A stretch of DNA of 11,058 nt from an uncultured Eubacteriaceae bacterium (GCA_937914785.1 CALGIV010000158.1:1-11058), one strand, 5' to 3'; shown: positions 1-8,109, counted from the first letter of the stretch. Notes: generated by a model not told the origin, from the letters alone. A program made the numbers and translations.

Positions 1-1
1 A

Positions 2-3000
2 GGCAGGATCGATACGGAGCCGTATCATCTGGTATTGCTGGCCAAAGATAATGAAGGTTATAAAAACCTGATGAAGATCGTCTCATTGGGCTATACCGAC
101 GGCTTTTATTACCGGCCGCGCGTCGATAAAGGCGTTTTGCGGCAGTATTGCGACGGACTGATCGCTCTGAGCGCTTGTCTTGGCGGTGAGGTTGCGACGC
201 TGATTACGCAGGAGCGTTATGAAGAGGCGGAAAACGCCGTACGTGAGTACGCCGATATTTTTGGAAAAGAGAACTTCTACCTGGAGCTGCAGGATAACGA
301 CATTCCTGAGCAGCGCATCGTCAATAGTCATCTAAAGGAGTACGGTAAGAAGTTTGATATCGGCCTTGTGGCGACGAACGACGTGCATTATATGAACAAA
401 GAGGATGCACGCGCTCACGATGTCTTACTGTGCATTCAGACGAACGCGAAGGTCGATGACGAGAAACGTATGAAATTTTCCTCCGATACTTTTTATTTAA
501 GAAGTGCGGAAGAGATGGCTGCCGCCTTTGCCGATTGCCCTGAGGCGATCGAAAATACGCAGAAAATTGTTCAGCGATGCAATGTCGAGTTTGAATACGG
601 CCAGATGCACTTGCCGCATTTTGAAGTGCCGGACGGAGAGGACTCGGAGTCGTATCTGAGCAAGAATTGCAGGCAGGGGCTTGAAAAAAAGACGGTTGGT
701 AAAAGCACAGAGGAAGTGCAGCTCTACCGGGCGCGTTTAAATGATGAGCTGCGCGTCATTACGCAGATGGGGTTTTCCGATTACTTTTTAATCGTGTGGG
801 ACTTTATCCGCTATGCGAAGGAGCGTGATATTGCCGTCGGTCCGGGGCGCGGCAGCGCGGTGGGGAGCCTCGTGAGCTATTGTTTGGATATTACGACGGT
901 GGACCCGATCGAACACGGGCTGCTGTTTGAGCGCTTTTTAAACGAGGAGCGCGTGAGTATGCCGGATATCGATATTGACTTTTGTGTGCGCCGAAGGCAG
1001 GAGGTCATCGACTACGTTGCGGACAAATACGGTCACGACAGCGTGGCGCAGATCATCACATTCGGTACGATGGCGCCGCGGCAGGCGATTCGCGACGTTG
1101 CGCGCGCACTGGATATTCCATACTCGGTTGCAGACAACGTGGCGAAAATGGTGCCAAACGTATTAAAGATTACGATCGACGATGCCGTTGAGATGAGTGA
1201 TCAGTTGAAGCAGGCGATCGAAAATGACGAGACCGTCAGAGAGATTATCGACCTGGCGCGTCAGATGGAAGGGCTTGCGCGGCATGCTTCGACGCATGCC
1301 GCCGGTGTCGTCATTGCGGATGATAAAATTACGAATTACGTGCCGCTTTACGTGGCGAGCGATGATGCGAAGAACAGTGTCGTGACAACCCAGTTTTCGA
1401 TGGGATACTTGGAACGTCTGGGCCTTTTAAAAATGGATTTTTTGGGCTTGCGTAACTTGACGATCATTCGGGACTGTATCGACAATATCAAAGCCAATCG
1501 CGGCCTTGATATTGACATCGATAATATTCCATACGATGAAAAGCGCGTGTACGAGATGTTTTCATCCGGCGACACGATGGGAATCTTTCAACTTGAAAGC
1601 ACGGGGATGCGCCAGTTTATTACGGAAATGAAGCCGAGCTGCTTTGAAGATGTTACGGCGGCGATCGCCCTGTTTCGACCGGGGCCGATGGAGTCGATTT
1701 CGACATATAATGCAAACAAGAGGAACCCGGATAAAGTCAAATATATCCATCCGAAGCTGGAACCAATTTTACATATGACGTACGGCTGCATCGTCTATCA
1801 GGAGCAGGTGATGCAGATCGTACGCGATATCGCGGGGTATTCGATGGGGCAGAGCGACATCCTGCGCCGTGCGATGAGCAAAAAGCAGGCAGATGTTATG
1901 GCTGCGAATGAAGCGATTTTTATCGACGGTCAATTGGATGAAGACGGCAATGTGGTAATCGACGGTGCCGTGCGCCGCGGCGTGGATGCGGCGAGTGCGA
2001 AGAAGATATTCGACCAGATGAAAGCCTTTGCACAATATGCGTTCAATAAATCACACGCGGCGGCGTACGCCGTTATCGCGTATCAGACGGGATACTTAAA
2101 GGCGCTTTATCCCGTGGAGTATATGGCAGCGCTGCTGTCGGCTGCAAAGGATTCGGAAGGAAAAGTAGAACAATATATCAATGACTGCAAGGAGCGCAAT
2201 GTCGACGTGCTGCCGCCTGATCTTAATGAGAGTTATCGTGGCTTTACCGCTGTCGGCGAGAAGATTCGTTTTGGCCTCGGTGCCGTCAAACATGTCGGAG
2301 ACGGTGTTGTTGACGAAATCATTGCCGAGCGGCAAAAGAAAGGTTTGTTTAAGAGCTTTTACGATTTTGCCGACCGTATGGGCACAGTCGTAAACAAAAA
2401 AGCAGTGGAATATCTGATTATGGCCGGTGCGTTTGATTTTGGCGATGCCGACAGTCGGGCGACGCTGTACAAAGGTTATGAAAGAGTACTGTCCGGCGCG
2501 GCGAGTCGCAACAAGAACAACCTGTCAGGTCAGTTTTCCCTGTTTGGCGCGCAGGGGATCGACGTAGAGGAGTATGCAAAAATGGAACCGGTTGCGCCGT
2601 GGGACAGTCGGACGCGCATTCAGTATGAAAAAGAGGCGGCAGGCATTTATATGTCCGGCCATCCGCTTGATACGTACAGGCAACAGCTAAAAGAAAGCGT
2701 TACAGTGGACAGTGCGATGTTGGCGGACGAGGAGTATGGACCTTATCACGACGGCCAGTTTGCCTGCATCGGTGGGATTATTACGGAGATACGCGCTATC
2801 GTCAATAAGCGTGGAGACCCGATGGCTTTTATGACGATTGAAGATACGCTCGGCAAAGTTGATATCGTCGTTTTTACAGACGTATATCGCAAGAAGGCTG
2901 GCCTGTTAAAAAAAGACAGCATCGTTTTAGTCAAAGGTCGCATCAATGCAAAGGAAAATCAGGCGGCAGGGATCGTCGCCCAGGAAGTCATCCCCCTTGA

Positions 3001-3265
3001 AGAAAGTGCGCAGTCGGCAATGCTTGATTCTCGGGCAGACGAGATGAGCCTGCTCATCAAGATCGAGTATGATAAATTTAACGAATATAAAGATGATATC
3101 ACAGAGATCTTAAAGCGTTATTCCGGGGAAAATCAGGTTTATTTGCATTTTTACGATATCCGAAAGAAGCTAAAAGCCGATAAGGGCCTGTATGTGAAAA
3201 TGACGGATGATCTTGTTGATGAAATAAATGCCCTGGCCGGTGAAGGAACTGCGGCGTGGATATAG
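2..3265 (+). CDS. dnaE: DNA polymerase III subunit alpha (5'-truncated by window edge)
   Basis: Replicative DNA polymerase catalytic subunit. The frame is open from base 2, and the TTG at 35 is an internal codon rather than the start, so the first ~80-110 residues are missing compared with DnaE proteins of ~1150 aa. Visible parts in order: the end of the PHP domain (to ~700), the palm with GPGRGSAVGS (from 839) and PDIDIDF (two catalytic Asp, about 962-982), the third catalytic Asp in MDFLGLRNL (codon 1436-1438), the helix-hairpin-helix region, a beta-clamp-binding type QFSLF (2531-2545), an OB fold (~2755-2990) and a C-terminal domain. PHP metal-ligand positions that are lost in E. coli DnaE appear kept here: His 26-28, Cys 176-178, Asp 380-382 and His 386-388. 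The clamp motif and OB fold mark a DnaE1-type enzyme rather than PolC. The gene ends TAG, 74 bases before mltG, with no terminator seen between. Confidence 0.97.
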   Translation, partial: GRIDTEPYHLVLLAKDNEGYKNLMKIVSLGYTDGFYYRPRVDKGVLRQYCDGLIALSACLGGEVATLITQERYEEAENAVREYADIFGKENFYLELQDNDIPEQRIVNSHLKEYGKKFDIGLVATNDVHYMNKEDARAHDVLLCIQTNAKVDDEKRMKFSSDTFYLRSAEEMAAAFADCPEAIENTQKIVQRCNVEFEYGQMHLPHFEVPDGEDSESYLSKNCRQGLEKKTVGKSTEEVQLYRARLNDELRVITQMGFSDYFLIVWDFIRYAKERDIAVGPGRGSAVGSLVSYCLDITTVDPIEHGLLFERFLNEERVSMPDIDIDFCVRRRQEVIDYVADKYGHDSVAQIITFGTMAPRQAIRDVARALDIPYSVADNVAKMVPNVLKITIDDAVEMSDQLKQAIENDETVREIIDLARQMEGLARHASTHAAGVVIADDKITNYVPLYVASDDAKNSVVTTQFSMGYLERLGLLKMDFLGLRNLTIIRDCIDNIKANRGLDIDIDNIPYDEKRVYEMFSSGDTMGIFQLESTGMRQFITEMKPSCFEDVTAAIALFRPGPMESISTYNANKRNPDKVKYIHPKLEPILHMTYGCIVYQEQVMQIVRDIAGYSMGQSDILRRAMSKKQADVMAANEAIFIDGQLDEDGNVVIDGAVRRGVDAASAKKIFDQMKAFAQYAFNKSHAAAYAVIAYQTGYLKALYPVEYMAALLSAAKDSEGKVEQYINDCKERNVDVLPPDLNESYRGFTAVGEKIRFGLGAVKHVGDGVVDEIIAERQKKGLFKSFYDFADRMGTVVNKKAVEYLIMAGAFDFGDADSRATLYKGYERVLSGAASRNKNNLSGQFSLFGAQGIDVEEYAKMEPVAPWDSRTRIQYEKEAAGIYMSGHPLDTYRQQLKESVTVDSAMLADEEYGPYHDGQFACIGGIITEIRAIVNKRGDPMAFMTIEDTLGKVDIVVFTDVYRKKAGLLKKDSIVLVKGRINAKENQAAGIVAQEVIPLEESAQSAMLDSRADEMSLLIKIEYDKFNEYKDDITEILKRYSGENQVYLHFYDIRKKLKADKGLYVKMTDDLVDEINALAGEGTAAWI

Positions 3266-3267
3266 TC

Positions 3268-3297
3268 TTGCAATGCAGGGCGAAAACGTGATAAAAT
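3268..3297 (+). promoter_or_regulatory. Predicted sigma-A promoter with extended -10, upstream of mltG
   Basis: TTGCAA (3268-3273), an 18-base spacer and TAAAAT (3292-3297), preceded by TG one base upstream (3289-3290), i.e. an extended -10. It starts three bases after the dnaE stop codon. A transcript would begin near 3304 and carry mltG, the methyltransferase and the U32 gene; read-through from dnaE is also possible. Confidence 0.55.
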
Positions 3298-3339
3298 AAC
3301 GAAAATAATACAACGTAAGCAGAAAATGGAGAAGTTGTT

Positions 3340-4401
3340 ATGAAAGTGCTGAAAATTGTCATTGCAATCCTTTTATTAATTGTTGTTGCGGGCGTCGTGG
3401 TATATTATTTAAATATGTCGCCTGTCGACGCTACTGCCGACAACACGGTATTTGTCGTGCCGGAAGGGGCGTCCTATTACACGGTTGCAGGTAAGTTGGA
3501 AGAAGAAGGGCTGATTCGGTCGGCATTCTTTTTTAAATGGCAGGTGCGGCTGAATAAGCCGAATGAACTCCAGGAAGGCAGGTATGAATTGAGTGCAGCG
3601 ATGAAACCGGGTGAGATTATCGCGAAGCTTTCAAGCGGAGATAAATTAGATCCGGATTTTGTGTGGATTACCTTTATTGAAGGGAAAAATATGCGCGGTA
3701 TCGCCAAGACGATTGCGCAGCATACGACGTACAGTGCGGAAGAGGTTTTGGCATTGCTTGAAGATGAGGCTTATCTCGACAGGCTGATTGAAGAGTATTG
3801 GTTTATCGGCGAAGAGATTAAAAATCCTGAAATATATTATCCGTTGGAAGGGTATTTGTTTCCGAGTACGTACGAGTTTTATGTCAGCGCGACAATTGAA
3901 GATATTTTCGATGTGATGCTGACGCAGATGGGCGTCGTGCTCGAGGAGCATCAGCAGGAGGTTGAAGCGAGCGGGCATAGCGTGCACGAGCTGCTCACGC
4001 TGGCGTCTATCGTTGAACTGGAGGCCGGCGGAAGCGACCGCGCGGGTGTTGCCGGGGTTTTCTATAACCGATTGGAGAACGACAGCACCTTAGGCTCTGA
4101 TATTACGACTTATTACGGTCTGCGCTTGGAGCCGTACGAACGCGACTTGTATTTATCGGAGATCAATGAAGAAAATGCTTATAATACACGGCACGCTGCA
4201 TTGGCAGGTAAGTTGCCTGTAAGTCCGGTGTGTAACCCGTCGCTGGCATCGATTTTGGCATCGCTTACGCCGACAGGGCATGACTACTTTTATTTTGTGT
4301 CTGATAAATACGGCGACATTCATTTTACGCGGACGATTTCAGAACATGAGGCGAAGATACAAGAACTGAAAGACAACGATATGTGGTTTGAGTACGATTA
4401 G
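3340..4401 (+). CDS. mltG: Endolytic murein transglycosylase MltG (YceG-like)
   Basis: Membrane-anchored lytic transglycosylase that cleaves nascent glycan strands and is thought to set peptidoglycan chain length. The 353 residues match the usual ~340. An N-terminal membrane anchor spans about residues 4-25, a LysM-like subdomain follows (about 36-100, including VPEGASYYTVAGKLEEEGLI), then the YceG catalytic domain. The predicted catalytic glutamate is E226 in LASIVELEAG, equivalent to E218 of E. coli MltG in ASIVEKET. Other family marks are LEGYLFPSTYEF (169-180), VFYNRL (240-245), the SDITTYYGL stretch and LPVSPVCNPSLASI (292-305). The ATG is set by GGAGAAG at 3328-3334, five bases upstream. 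It stops 16 bases before the methyltransferase start and is the first gene of the predicted operon. Confidence 0.95.
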   Translation: MKVLKIVIAILLLIVVAGVVVYYLNMSPVDATADNTVFVVPEGASYYTVAGKLEEEGLIRSAFFFKWQVRLNKPNELQEGRYELSAAMKPGEIIAKLSSGDKLDPDFVWITFIEGKNMRGIAKTIAQHTTYSAEEVLALLEDEAYLDRLIEEYWFIGEEIKNPEIYYPLEGYLFPSTYEFYVSATIEDIFDVMLTQMGVVLEEHQQEVEASGHSVHELLTLASIVELEAGGSDRAGVAGVFYNRLENDSTLGSDITTYYGLRLEPYERDLYLSEINEENAYNTRHAALAGKLPVSPVCNPSLASILASLTPTGHDYFYFVSDKYGDIHFTRTISEHEAKIQELKDNDMWFEYD

Positions 4402-4417
4402 AGAGAATTTACAGTAA

Positions 4418-5077
4418 ATGGAAAAAACGATCGAGTATATCCGTTCTTTGATTATCGAAGAGGATGAGGGGCTTGACGCTTTTCGCAAAGCGCAGGAAGA
4501 TAAGGGCGTGCCGATTATCAGAAAAGAAGTGCAGCAACTATTAAGTTTGCTGATCGCGTTGAGCGGGGCGCAGCGTATTTTAGAGATCGGCGGAGCCGAG
4601 GGTTATTCGGCCGTCTGTCTGGCGCGTGCGGCGGGGGCGCAAGCCGATATCACGACGATTGAGATCGACGAGGCGCGCGTCGCAGCGGCACGCGGCAACA
4701 TTGAAACGTTCGGTTTAAAAGATAACATCACGGTTATTGCCGACAGCGCAGAAGGGTTTTTCTCGCATGCGACAGAGCGCGGAGTTTACGATATGGTCTT
4801 TCTCGATGGGCCGAAAAGCCATTATGCGGAGATGTTTGAAGATTGCCTGCGCCTGTTAAAGGGCGGCGGGATGCTGATTGCAGACAACATTCTTTATTCC
4901 GGTATGGTAAGCGGGGAGGCAGCAACGAGGAAAAAGCATCGCACGTCGGTAGAGGGATTGAAGAAATATCTCAATGAAATAACGAAAGATAAACGGTTGA
5001 TCACTTCGGTGGTCAACTTTGAGGACGGGCTTAGCATCAGCTATAAAAAAGAGGTAAAAAATGAAACGCAAACCTAA
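4418..5077 (+). CDS. trmR: Class I SAM-dependent O-methyltransferase, TrmR/YrrM-like (tRNA 5-hydroxyuridine methyltransferase)
   Basis: Predicted to methylate 5-hydroxyuridine 34 of tRNAs to 5-methoxyuridine, as TrmR (YrrM) does in B. subtilis. The 219-residue length is typical of this O-methyltransferase family. SAM motif I is EIGGAEGYS (56-64), with the acidic residue after strand 2 in IEID (81-84). The metal and substrate loop is FLDGPKSHY (128-136), followed by IADNILYSGMV (154-164); D130, D156 and N157 correspond to the Mg-binding positions of the family. The specific tRNA role rests on synteny: the next gene is the hydroxylating partner family. Without that context it could only be called a catechol-type O-methyltransferase. 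The ribosome-binding site is weak (AGAGA about 11 bases upstream), suggesting translation coupled to mltG. Its 3' end overlaps the next gene by 17 bases. Confidence 0.85.
   Translation: MEKTIEYIRSLIIEEDEGLDAFRKAQEDKGVPIIRKEVQQLLSLLIALSGAQRILEIGGAEGYSAVCLARAAGAQADITTIEIDEARVAAARGNIETFGLKDNITVIADSAEGFFSHATERGVYDMVFLDGPKSHYAEMFEDCLRLLKGGGMLIADNILYSGMVSGEAATRKKHRTSVEGLKKYLNEITKDKRLITSVVNFEDGLSISYKKEVKNETQT
5049..5054 (+). promoter_or_regulatory. Ribosome-binding site of the U32 gene inside the methyltransferase 3' end
   Basis: AAGAGG lies six bases before the ATG at 5061, within the last codons of the upstream gene. This fixes the start that overlaps the methyltransferase by 17 bases and implies translational coupling of the two genes. 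Confidence 0.6.
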
Positions 5078-6290
5078 ATTGCTTGCACCCGCGGGCGATT
5101 TTGACAAGCTTGTGACGGCACTTGACTACGGGGCGGACTGCGTCTACGTCGGCGGCAAGGCGTACGGCCTGCGGGCGAATGCCGGCAATTTTGATAATGA
5201 AGAGATTAAAAAGGCAGCTGCGCTGACGCACAAGCGCGGCGGAGAGCTTTACTTGACGGTCAATATCCTCGCGCATAACGCACATATCGTGGGATTGCAG
5301 GCTTATATCCGTGAAATGATCAGCGCCGGTGTCGATGGCTTTATCGCCGCCGATGCCGGCGTGATTGCGTTGATCCGCGCACTGGATCGCGGGGTGAACG
5401 TTTCGTTGTCGACGCAGGCCAGCTGTACGAATTACGCCGCTGCGCGCTTCTGGCATACTGCGGGTGTAGACCGCGTCATTTTAGCGCGCGAGTTGAGTAA
5501 AGAGGAAATTGCACTGATTCGCAAGGAAACGCCGCAGGAGCTGGAAATCGAAATCTTTGTCCACGGCGCGATGTGCATCGCTTATTCCGGCAGATGTCTG
5601 CTCAGCAGTGTGTTGGCCGGGCGCAGCGCGAATCTGGGAGATTGTGCGCAGCCCTGCCGGTGGGGCTATTACGTGGTTGAAGAGACGCGGCCCGGCGAGT
5701 ATATGCCGGTTTTGGAAGATGAAAACGGCACGTATGTTTTTAATTCAAAGGATTTATGTTTGATTGAGCATATCGGTGATATCATCGATATCGGTGTCGA
5801 TGTGATGAAAATTGAAGGCCGGATGAAAAGTGAATATTATATCGCAACGGTGGTGGGCGCCTATCGTAAAGCGATTGATGCGAAGCTGGCACAGGGAGAA
5901 GAGTATGTTTTTAATCCTGCGTTGCTTGAAGAAGTGAAAAAAATCAGTTATCGTGAATATACGACAGGGTTCTTTTTGGATAAGCCGGATGTAAACGCTC
6001 AGGCGTATGATTCGGCCGGCTATATTCGCGATTGGGAATTTGCCGGTGTTGTAGAGGCGTATGATGCAAAGAAGCAAATTGTTACCGTGCGTCAGCGCAA
6101 CAAAGTCTGGGCAGACAGCGACGTCGAGATCATCGGGCCGGACAGAGAAGCGATCGCCGTGCATATCGGCAAGCTGTATGATGAAGCGGGTGATGAAATT
6201 GAGAGCGCACCGAATGCAATGCAGATTTTTAAATTTCTTTTGGAAAAGCCGGTAAAAAAAGGGGATATGCTGCGTCAGCAAAGACGGTAA
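5061..6290 (+). CDS. trhP: U32-family protein, TrhP/YrrO-like (tRNA uridine-34 hydroxylation)
   Basis: Annotated historically as peptidase U32. The E. coli YegQ (TrhP) and B. subtilis YrrN/YrrO branch instead performs prephenate-dependent hydroxylation of tRNA U34, giving the substrate for TrmR. The 409 residues start with LLAPAGDFDKL (7-17), the family N-terminus. The U32 signature EIFVHGAMCIAYSGRCLLSS spans 164-183. Five cysteines are well placed: C172, C179, C195, C199 and C233 (in SKDLC). Four of these probably bind a [4Fe-4S] cluster, by analogy with the 169/176/193/232 set of UbiU. The KIEGRMKSEYYIA stretch (250-262) and a C-terminal U32_C-type beta domain (about 325-405) complete the family layout. 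B. subtilis has two adjacent proteins (YrrN and YrrO); here there is one, as in E. coli. It ends four bases from the convergent GtrA-family gene. Confidence is high for family and moderate for the exact reaction. Confidence 0.88.
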   Translation: MKRKPKLLAPAGDFDKLVTALDYGADCVYVGGKAYGLRANAGNFDNEEIKKAAALTHKRGGELYLTVNILAHNAHIVGLQAYIREMISAGVDGFIAADAGVIALIRALDRGVNVSLSTQASCTNYAAARFWHTAGVDRVILARELSKEEIALIRKETPQELEIEIFVHGAMCIAYSGRCLLSSVLAGRSANLGDCAQPCRWGYYVVEETRPGEYMPVLEDENGTYVFNSKDLCLIEHIGDIIDIGVDVMKIEGRMKSEYYIATVVGAYRKAIDAKLAQGEEYVFNPALLEEVKKISYREYTTGFFLDKPDVNAQAYDSAGYIRDWEFAGVVEAYDAKKQIVTVRQRNKVWADSDVEIIGPDREAIAVHIGKLYDEAGDEIESAPNAMQIFKFLLEKPVKKGDMLRQQRR

Positions 6291-6294
6291 GACT

Positions 6295-6720
6295 TTATTT
6301 GTGCCGTTCTTTTACGACAGTTTTTTTCTTGCGAAAGACGAGCAGCTTGGTTAAAATATAATTCAATACGGCAATGATTACTCCGTTAATCAGCTTGACG
6401 ATTCCGTCGTCAAGCTTTATTATTTCGACGAAAAACCACATAAAGGCGACATCGATGATAACGGAGAAGATGCGCGTTGCGGTAAACTTGCCGTATTCGA
6501 TGGCGATATTGCGGCGGCCGAAAGCCTTCTCTTCAAAAACATACCGGCGGTTGACGATATAAGAAAAGACGACGGAAATGTACCAGGCCAGAATGTTGCT
6601 GAGCAGGTAATTGACATCGAATAAATCTGTCAGTGCAAAGTAAGCTGCATAATTGACCAATGTCGTTAAAATGCCGAATATGGAATACATGATGAGTTCG
6701 CGTGTGAGTTTCTTTTTCAT
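6295..6720 (-). CDS. GtrA-family membrane protein
   Basis: Small integral membrane protein of 141 residues with four predicted helices (about 9-32, 36-57, 78-100 and 106-128), a basic N-terminus and a very basic C-terminus (FRKKKTVVKERHK). NRRYVF (57-62) after helix 2 is the conserved GtrA/DPMS-like loop motif. Family members are thought to move or present polyprenyl-phosphate-linked sugars for decoration of O-antigen, teichoic acid or arabinogalactan. No GtrB-type glucosyl-lipid synthase is in the window, so the sugar is unknown. GGAGAAG (minus strand, at 6723-6729) sets the ATG. The gene is divergent from a GT4 glycosyltransferase with a shared 125-base upstream region and is convergent with the U32 gene. 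The stretch coding for KLDDGIVKL is also an inverted repeat that reads as a terminator on the opposite strand. Confidence 0.9.
   Translation of the reverse strand: MKKKLTRELIMYSIFGILTTLVNYAAYFALTDLFDVNYLLSNILAWYISVVFSYIVNRRYVFEEKAFGRRNIAIEYGKFTATRIFSVIIDVAFMWFFVEIIKLDDGIVKLINGVIIAVLNYILTKLLVFRKKKTVVKERHK
6392..6425 (+). terminator. Candidate intrinsic terminator of the mltG operon, inside the GtrA-family gene
   Basis: Perfect 10-base inverted repeat AGCTTGACGA (6392-6401) and TCGTCAAGCT (6407-6416) with a TTCCG loop, followed by the T-rich TTATTATTT (6417-6425) in the plus-strand direction only. It lies about 100 bases past the U32 stop codon, and no other terminator fits between 6290 and there. 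The U-tract is interrupted by two A residues, so efficiency is uncertain. Confidence 0.5.
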
Positions 6721-6738
6721 TGCTTCTCCGGTGGCTTT

Positions 6739-6747
6739 ATTATATCA
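6739..6747 (-). promoter_or_regulatory. Extended -10 promoter element of the GtrA-family gene
   Basis: On the minus strand this reads TGATATAAT, a perfect TATAAT with a TGn extension. No good -35 is seen 16-18 bases upstream, which extended -10 promoters can tolerate. The leader would be short, about 10-12 bases before the ATG, and contain the GGAGAAG ribosome-binding site. Confidence 0.5.
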
Positions 6748-6784
6748 CAGCAAAAATAAAAATAAACATTCCGCCCCGTTTTTC

Positions 6785-6812
6785 TTGTTTTTTGTTAAAA
6801 TGAGTCTATAAT
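6785..6812 (+). promoter_or_regulatory. Predicted promoter of the glycosyltransferase gene
   Basis: TTGTTT (6785-6790), a 16-base spacer and a perfect TATAAT (6807-6812). The start codon at 6846 follows with AAGGGG (6834-6839) as ribosome-binding site. It faces away from the GtrA-family promoter in a divergent region of only 125 bases. Confidence 0.55.
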
Positions 6813-6845
6813 AAGACAGTATAAGAAGACGCCAAGGGGTATACA

Positions 6846-8063
6846 ATGAATATACTTTTAATCAATCACTATGCAGGCAGTTTAAAATACGGAATGGAAT
6901 TCAGACCGTATTATTTTGCGCGCAAATGGGTTGAAAAGGGACATAATGTGACTGTGTTGGCCGCATCATTTTCGCATTTGCGCCACAAGCAGCCGGAAAA
7001 AGAGCGTGAGGAAATTGACGGCATTGCTTATCAGTATTTTTCCACACCGACCTATAGCGGTAACGGAATGAAGCGTATTTTAACGATGCTGTCCTTTCCG
7101 CTGAAATTGCGCTTAAACGCCAAAAGAATCGCTGCAGAAAGGAAGTTTGACGTCGTCATCGCTTCTTCGACTTACCCATTGGATATTTATCCTGCAAAGA
7201 AAATCGCGGATTTATGTAGTGCGAAACTTATTTTCGAGGTGCACGATCTCTGGCCGCTCTCACCGATGCTGTTGGGGGGCTATTCTGAAAAGCATCCCTT
7301 TATAAAAGTGATGCAGCGTGCGGAAGATTACGCATATGCGCATTGTGATTGTGTTGTCAGTCTGCTGCCCAATGCGGATAAACATATGTTAAAGCGCGGG
7401 CTGAAGCAAGAAAAGTTTTACTACATTCCAAATGGGATCGTCAAACAGGACTGGCTCAATATGCCCGAAGCGCCTGTGGAATACCGGCAGGTTTTTGATT
7501 CTTTAAGAGAAGAAGGCAAGTTTATCGTCTGTTATTTTGGCGGACATAATTTGTCGAATGCGCTGGAGCATTTAATCGAGGCGGCGGCGCAGATTGAAGA
7601 TGAAGATATTATCTTCGTAATGGTTGGCGATGGAGATAAAAAGGCGGAGCTCATCAAGGAAAGCACGCATTCCGGCAAGAATAATATCGTATTTCTGCCG
7701 CCGGTCAGTAAAAAGTATATACCCAAAATATTGGATATGACGGACGTGGTCTACTTCGGCGCGGCGAAAAATCCACTGTATGAATACGGGGTGGCGATGA
7801 ATAAGATTTTTGATTCGATGATGGCGGCTAAGCCGGTGATTTGCGGCGTGGAAGCTTCGAATGATATTATCGGAGATGCCAAAGCGGGTCTGACGATTGC
7901 GGCGGAAGATGCCACGGCTATTAACGAAGCGATTGCGGCTTTAAAGGCGATGACACCGCAGCAGCGCGCAGAGATGGGGGAGAATGGGCGCAGGACAGTG
8001 CTTGAGCAGTATGAGTATGAAACGTTGAGTGAGCAGTTTCTCAATGTGATGGTAAATTGTTGA
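6846..8063 (+). CDS. GT4-family glycosyltransferase, WbuB-like
   Basis: Predicted cytoplasmic or membrane-associated retaining glycosyltransferase with a GT-B fold (405 residues). The N-terminal acceptor domain begins MNILLINHYAGS and contains GMEFRPYYFARKWVEKGHNVTVLAA-type sequence typical of WbuB-like enzymes (residues ~16-40). FEVHDLWPLSP (130-140) and YIPNGI (193-198) are the usual interdomain marks. The C-terminal donor domain (about 225-385) has VMVGDGDKK (258-266) and the nucleotide-sugar-binding region NPLYEYGVAMNKIFDSMMAAKPVI (309-332), where acidic residues at 313 and 323 could form the E-x(n)-E pair. WbuB itself adds N-acetyl-L-fucosamine to an O-antigen unit, but the sugar here cannot be read from sequence. 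No further polysaccharide genes flank it, so it acts either alone or with genes elsewhere. The ATG is set by AAGGGG six bases upstream. No terminator is visible before the following tRNA gene. Confidence 0.88.
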   Translation: MNILLINHYAGSLKYGMEFRPYYFARKWVEKGHNVTVLAASFSHLRHKQPEKEREEIDGIAYQYFSTPTYSGNGMKRILTMLSFPLKLRLNAKRIAAERKFDVVIASSTYPLDIYPAKKIADLCSAKLIFEVHDLWPLSPMLLGGYSEKHPFIKVMQRAEDYAYAHCDCVVSLLPNADKHMLKRGLKQEKFYYIPNGIVKQDWLNMPEAPVEYRQVFDSLREEGKFIVCYFGGHNLSNALEHLIEAAAQIEDEDIIFVMVGDGDKKAELIKESTHSGKNNIVFLPPVSKKYIPKILDMTDVVYFGAAKNPLYEYGVAMNKIFDSMMAAKPVICGVEASNDIIGDAKAGLTIAAEDATAINEAIAALKAMTPQQRAEMGENGRRTVLEQYEYETLSEQFLNVMVNC

Positions 8064-8109
8064 AAAGCAGGCAATGTTAAAAGGATAATCTCAGTTAAAA
8101 AGAAAAGTA

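Noticed and set aside
3646..3987. 113-aa minus-strand frame opposite mltG
   Set aside because: It lies wholly within a gene with clear family motifs and reads as antisense shadow.
5754..6281. 175-aa minus-strand frame opposite the U32 gene
   Set aside because: It is long only because the sense gene is biased in codon use; the sense product is a recognised family along its full length.
6240..6290. Minus-strand TGCTG-ACG-CAGCA hairpin followed by CCCCTTTTTTT as a terminator for the GtrA-family gene
   Set aside because: The stem is only five pairs and is separated from the T-run by seven bases; it also lies in the coding end of the U32 gene. Possible but not supported well enough to list.
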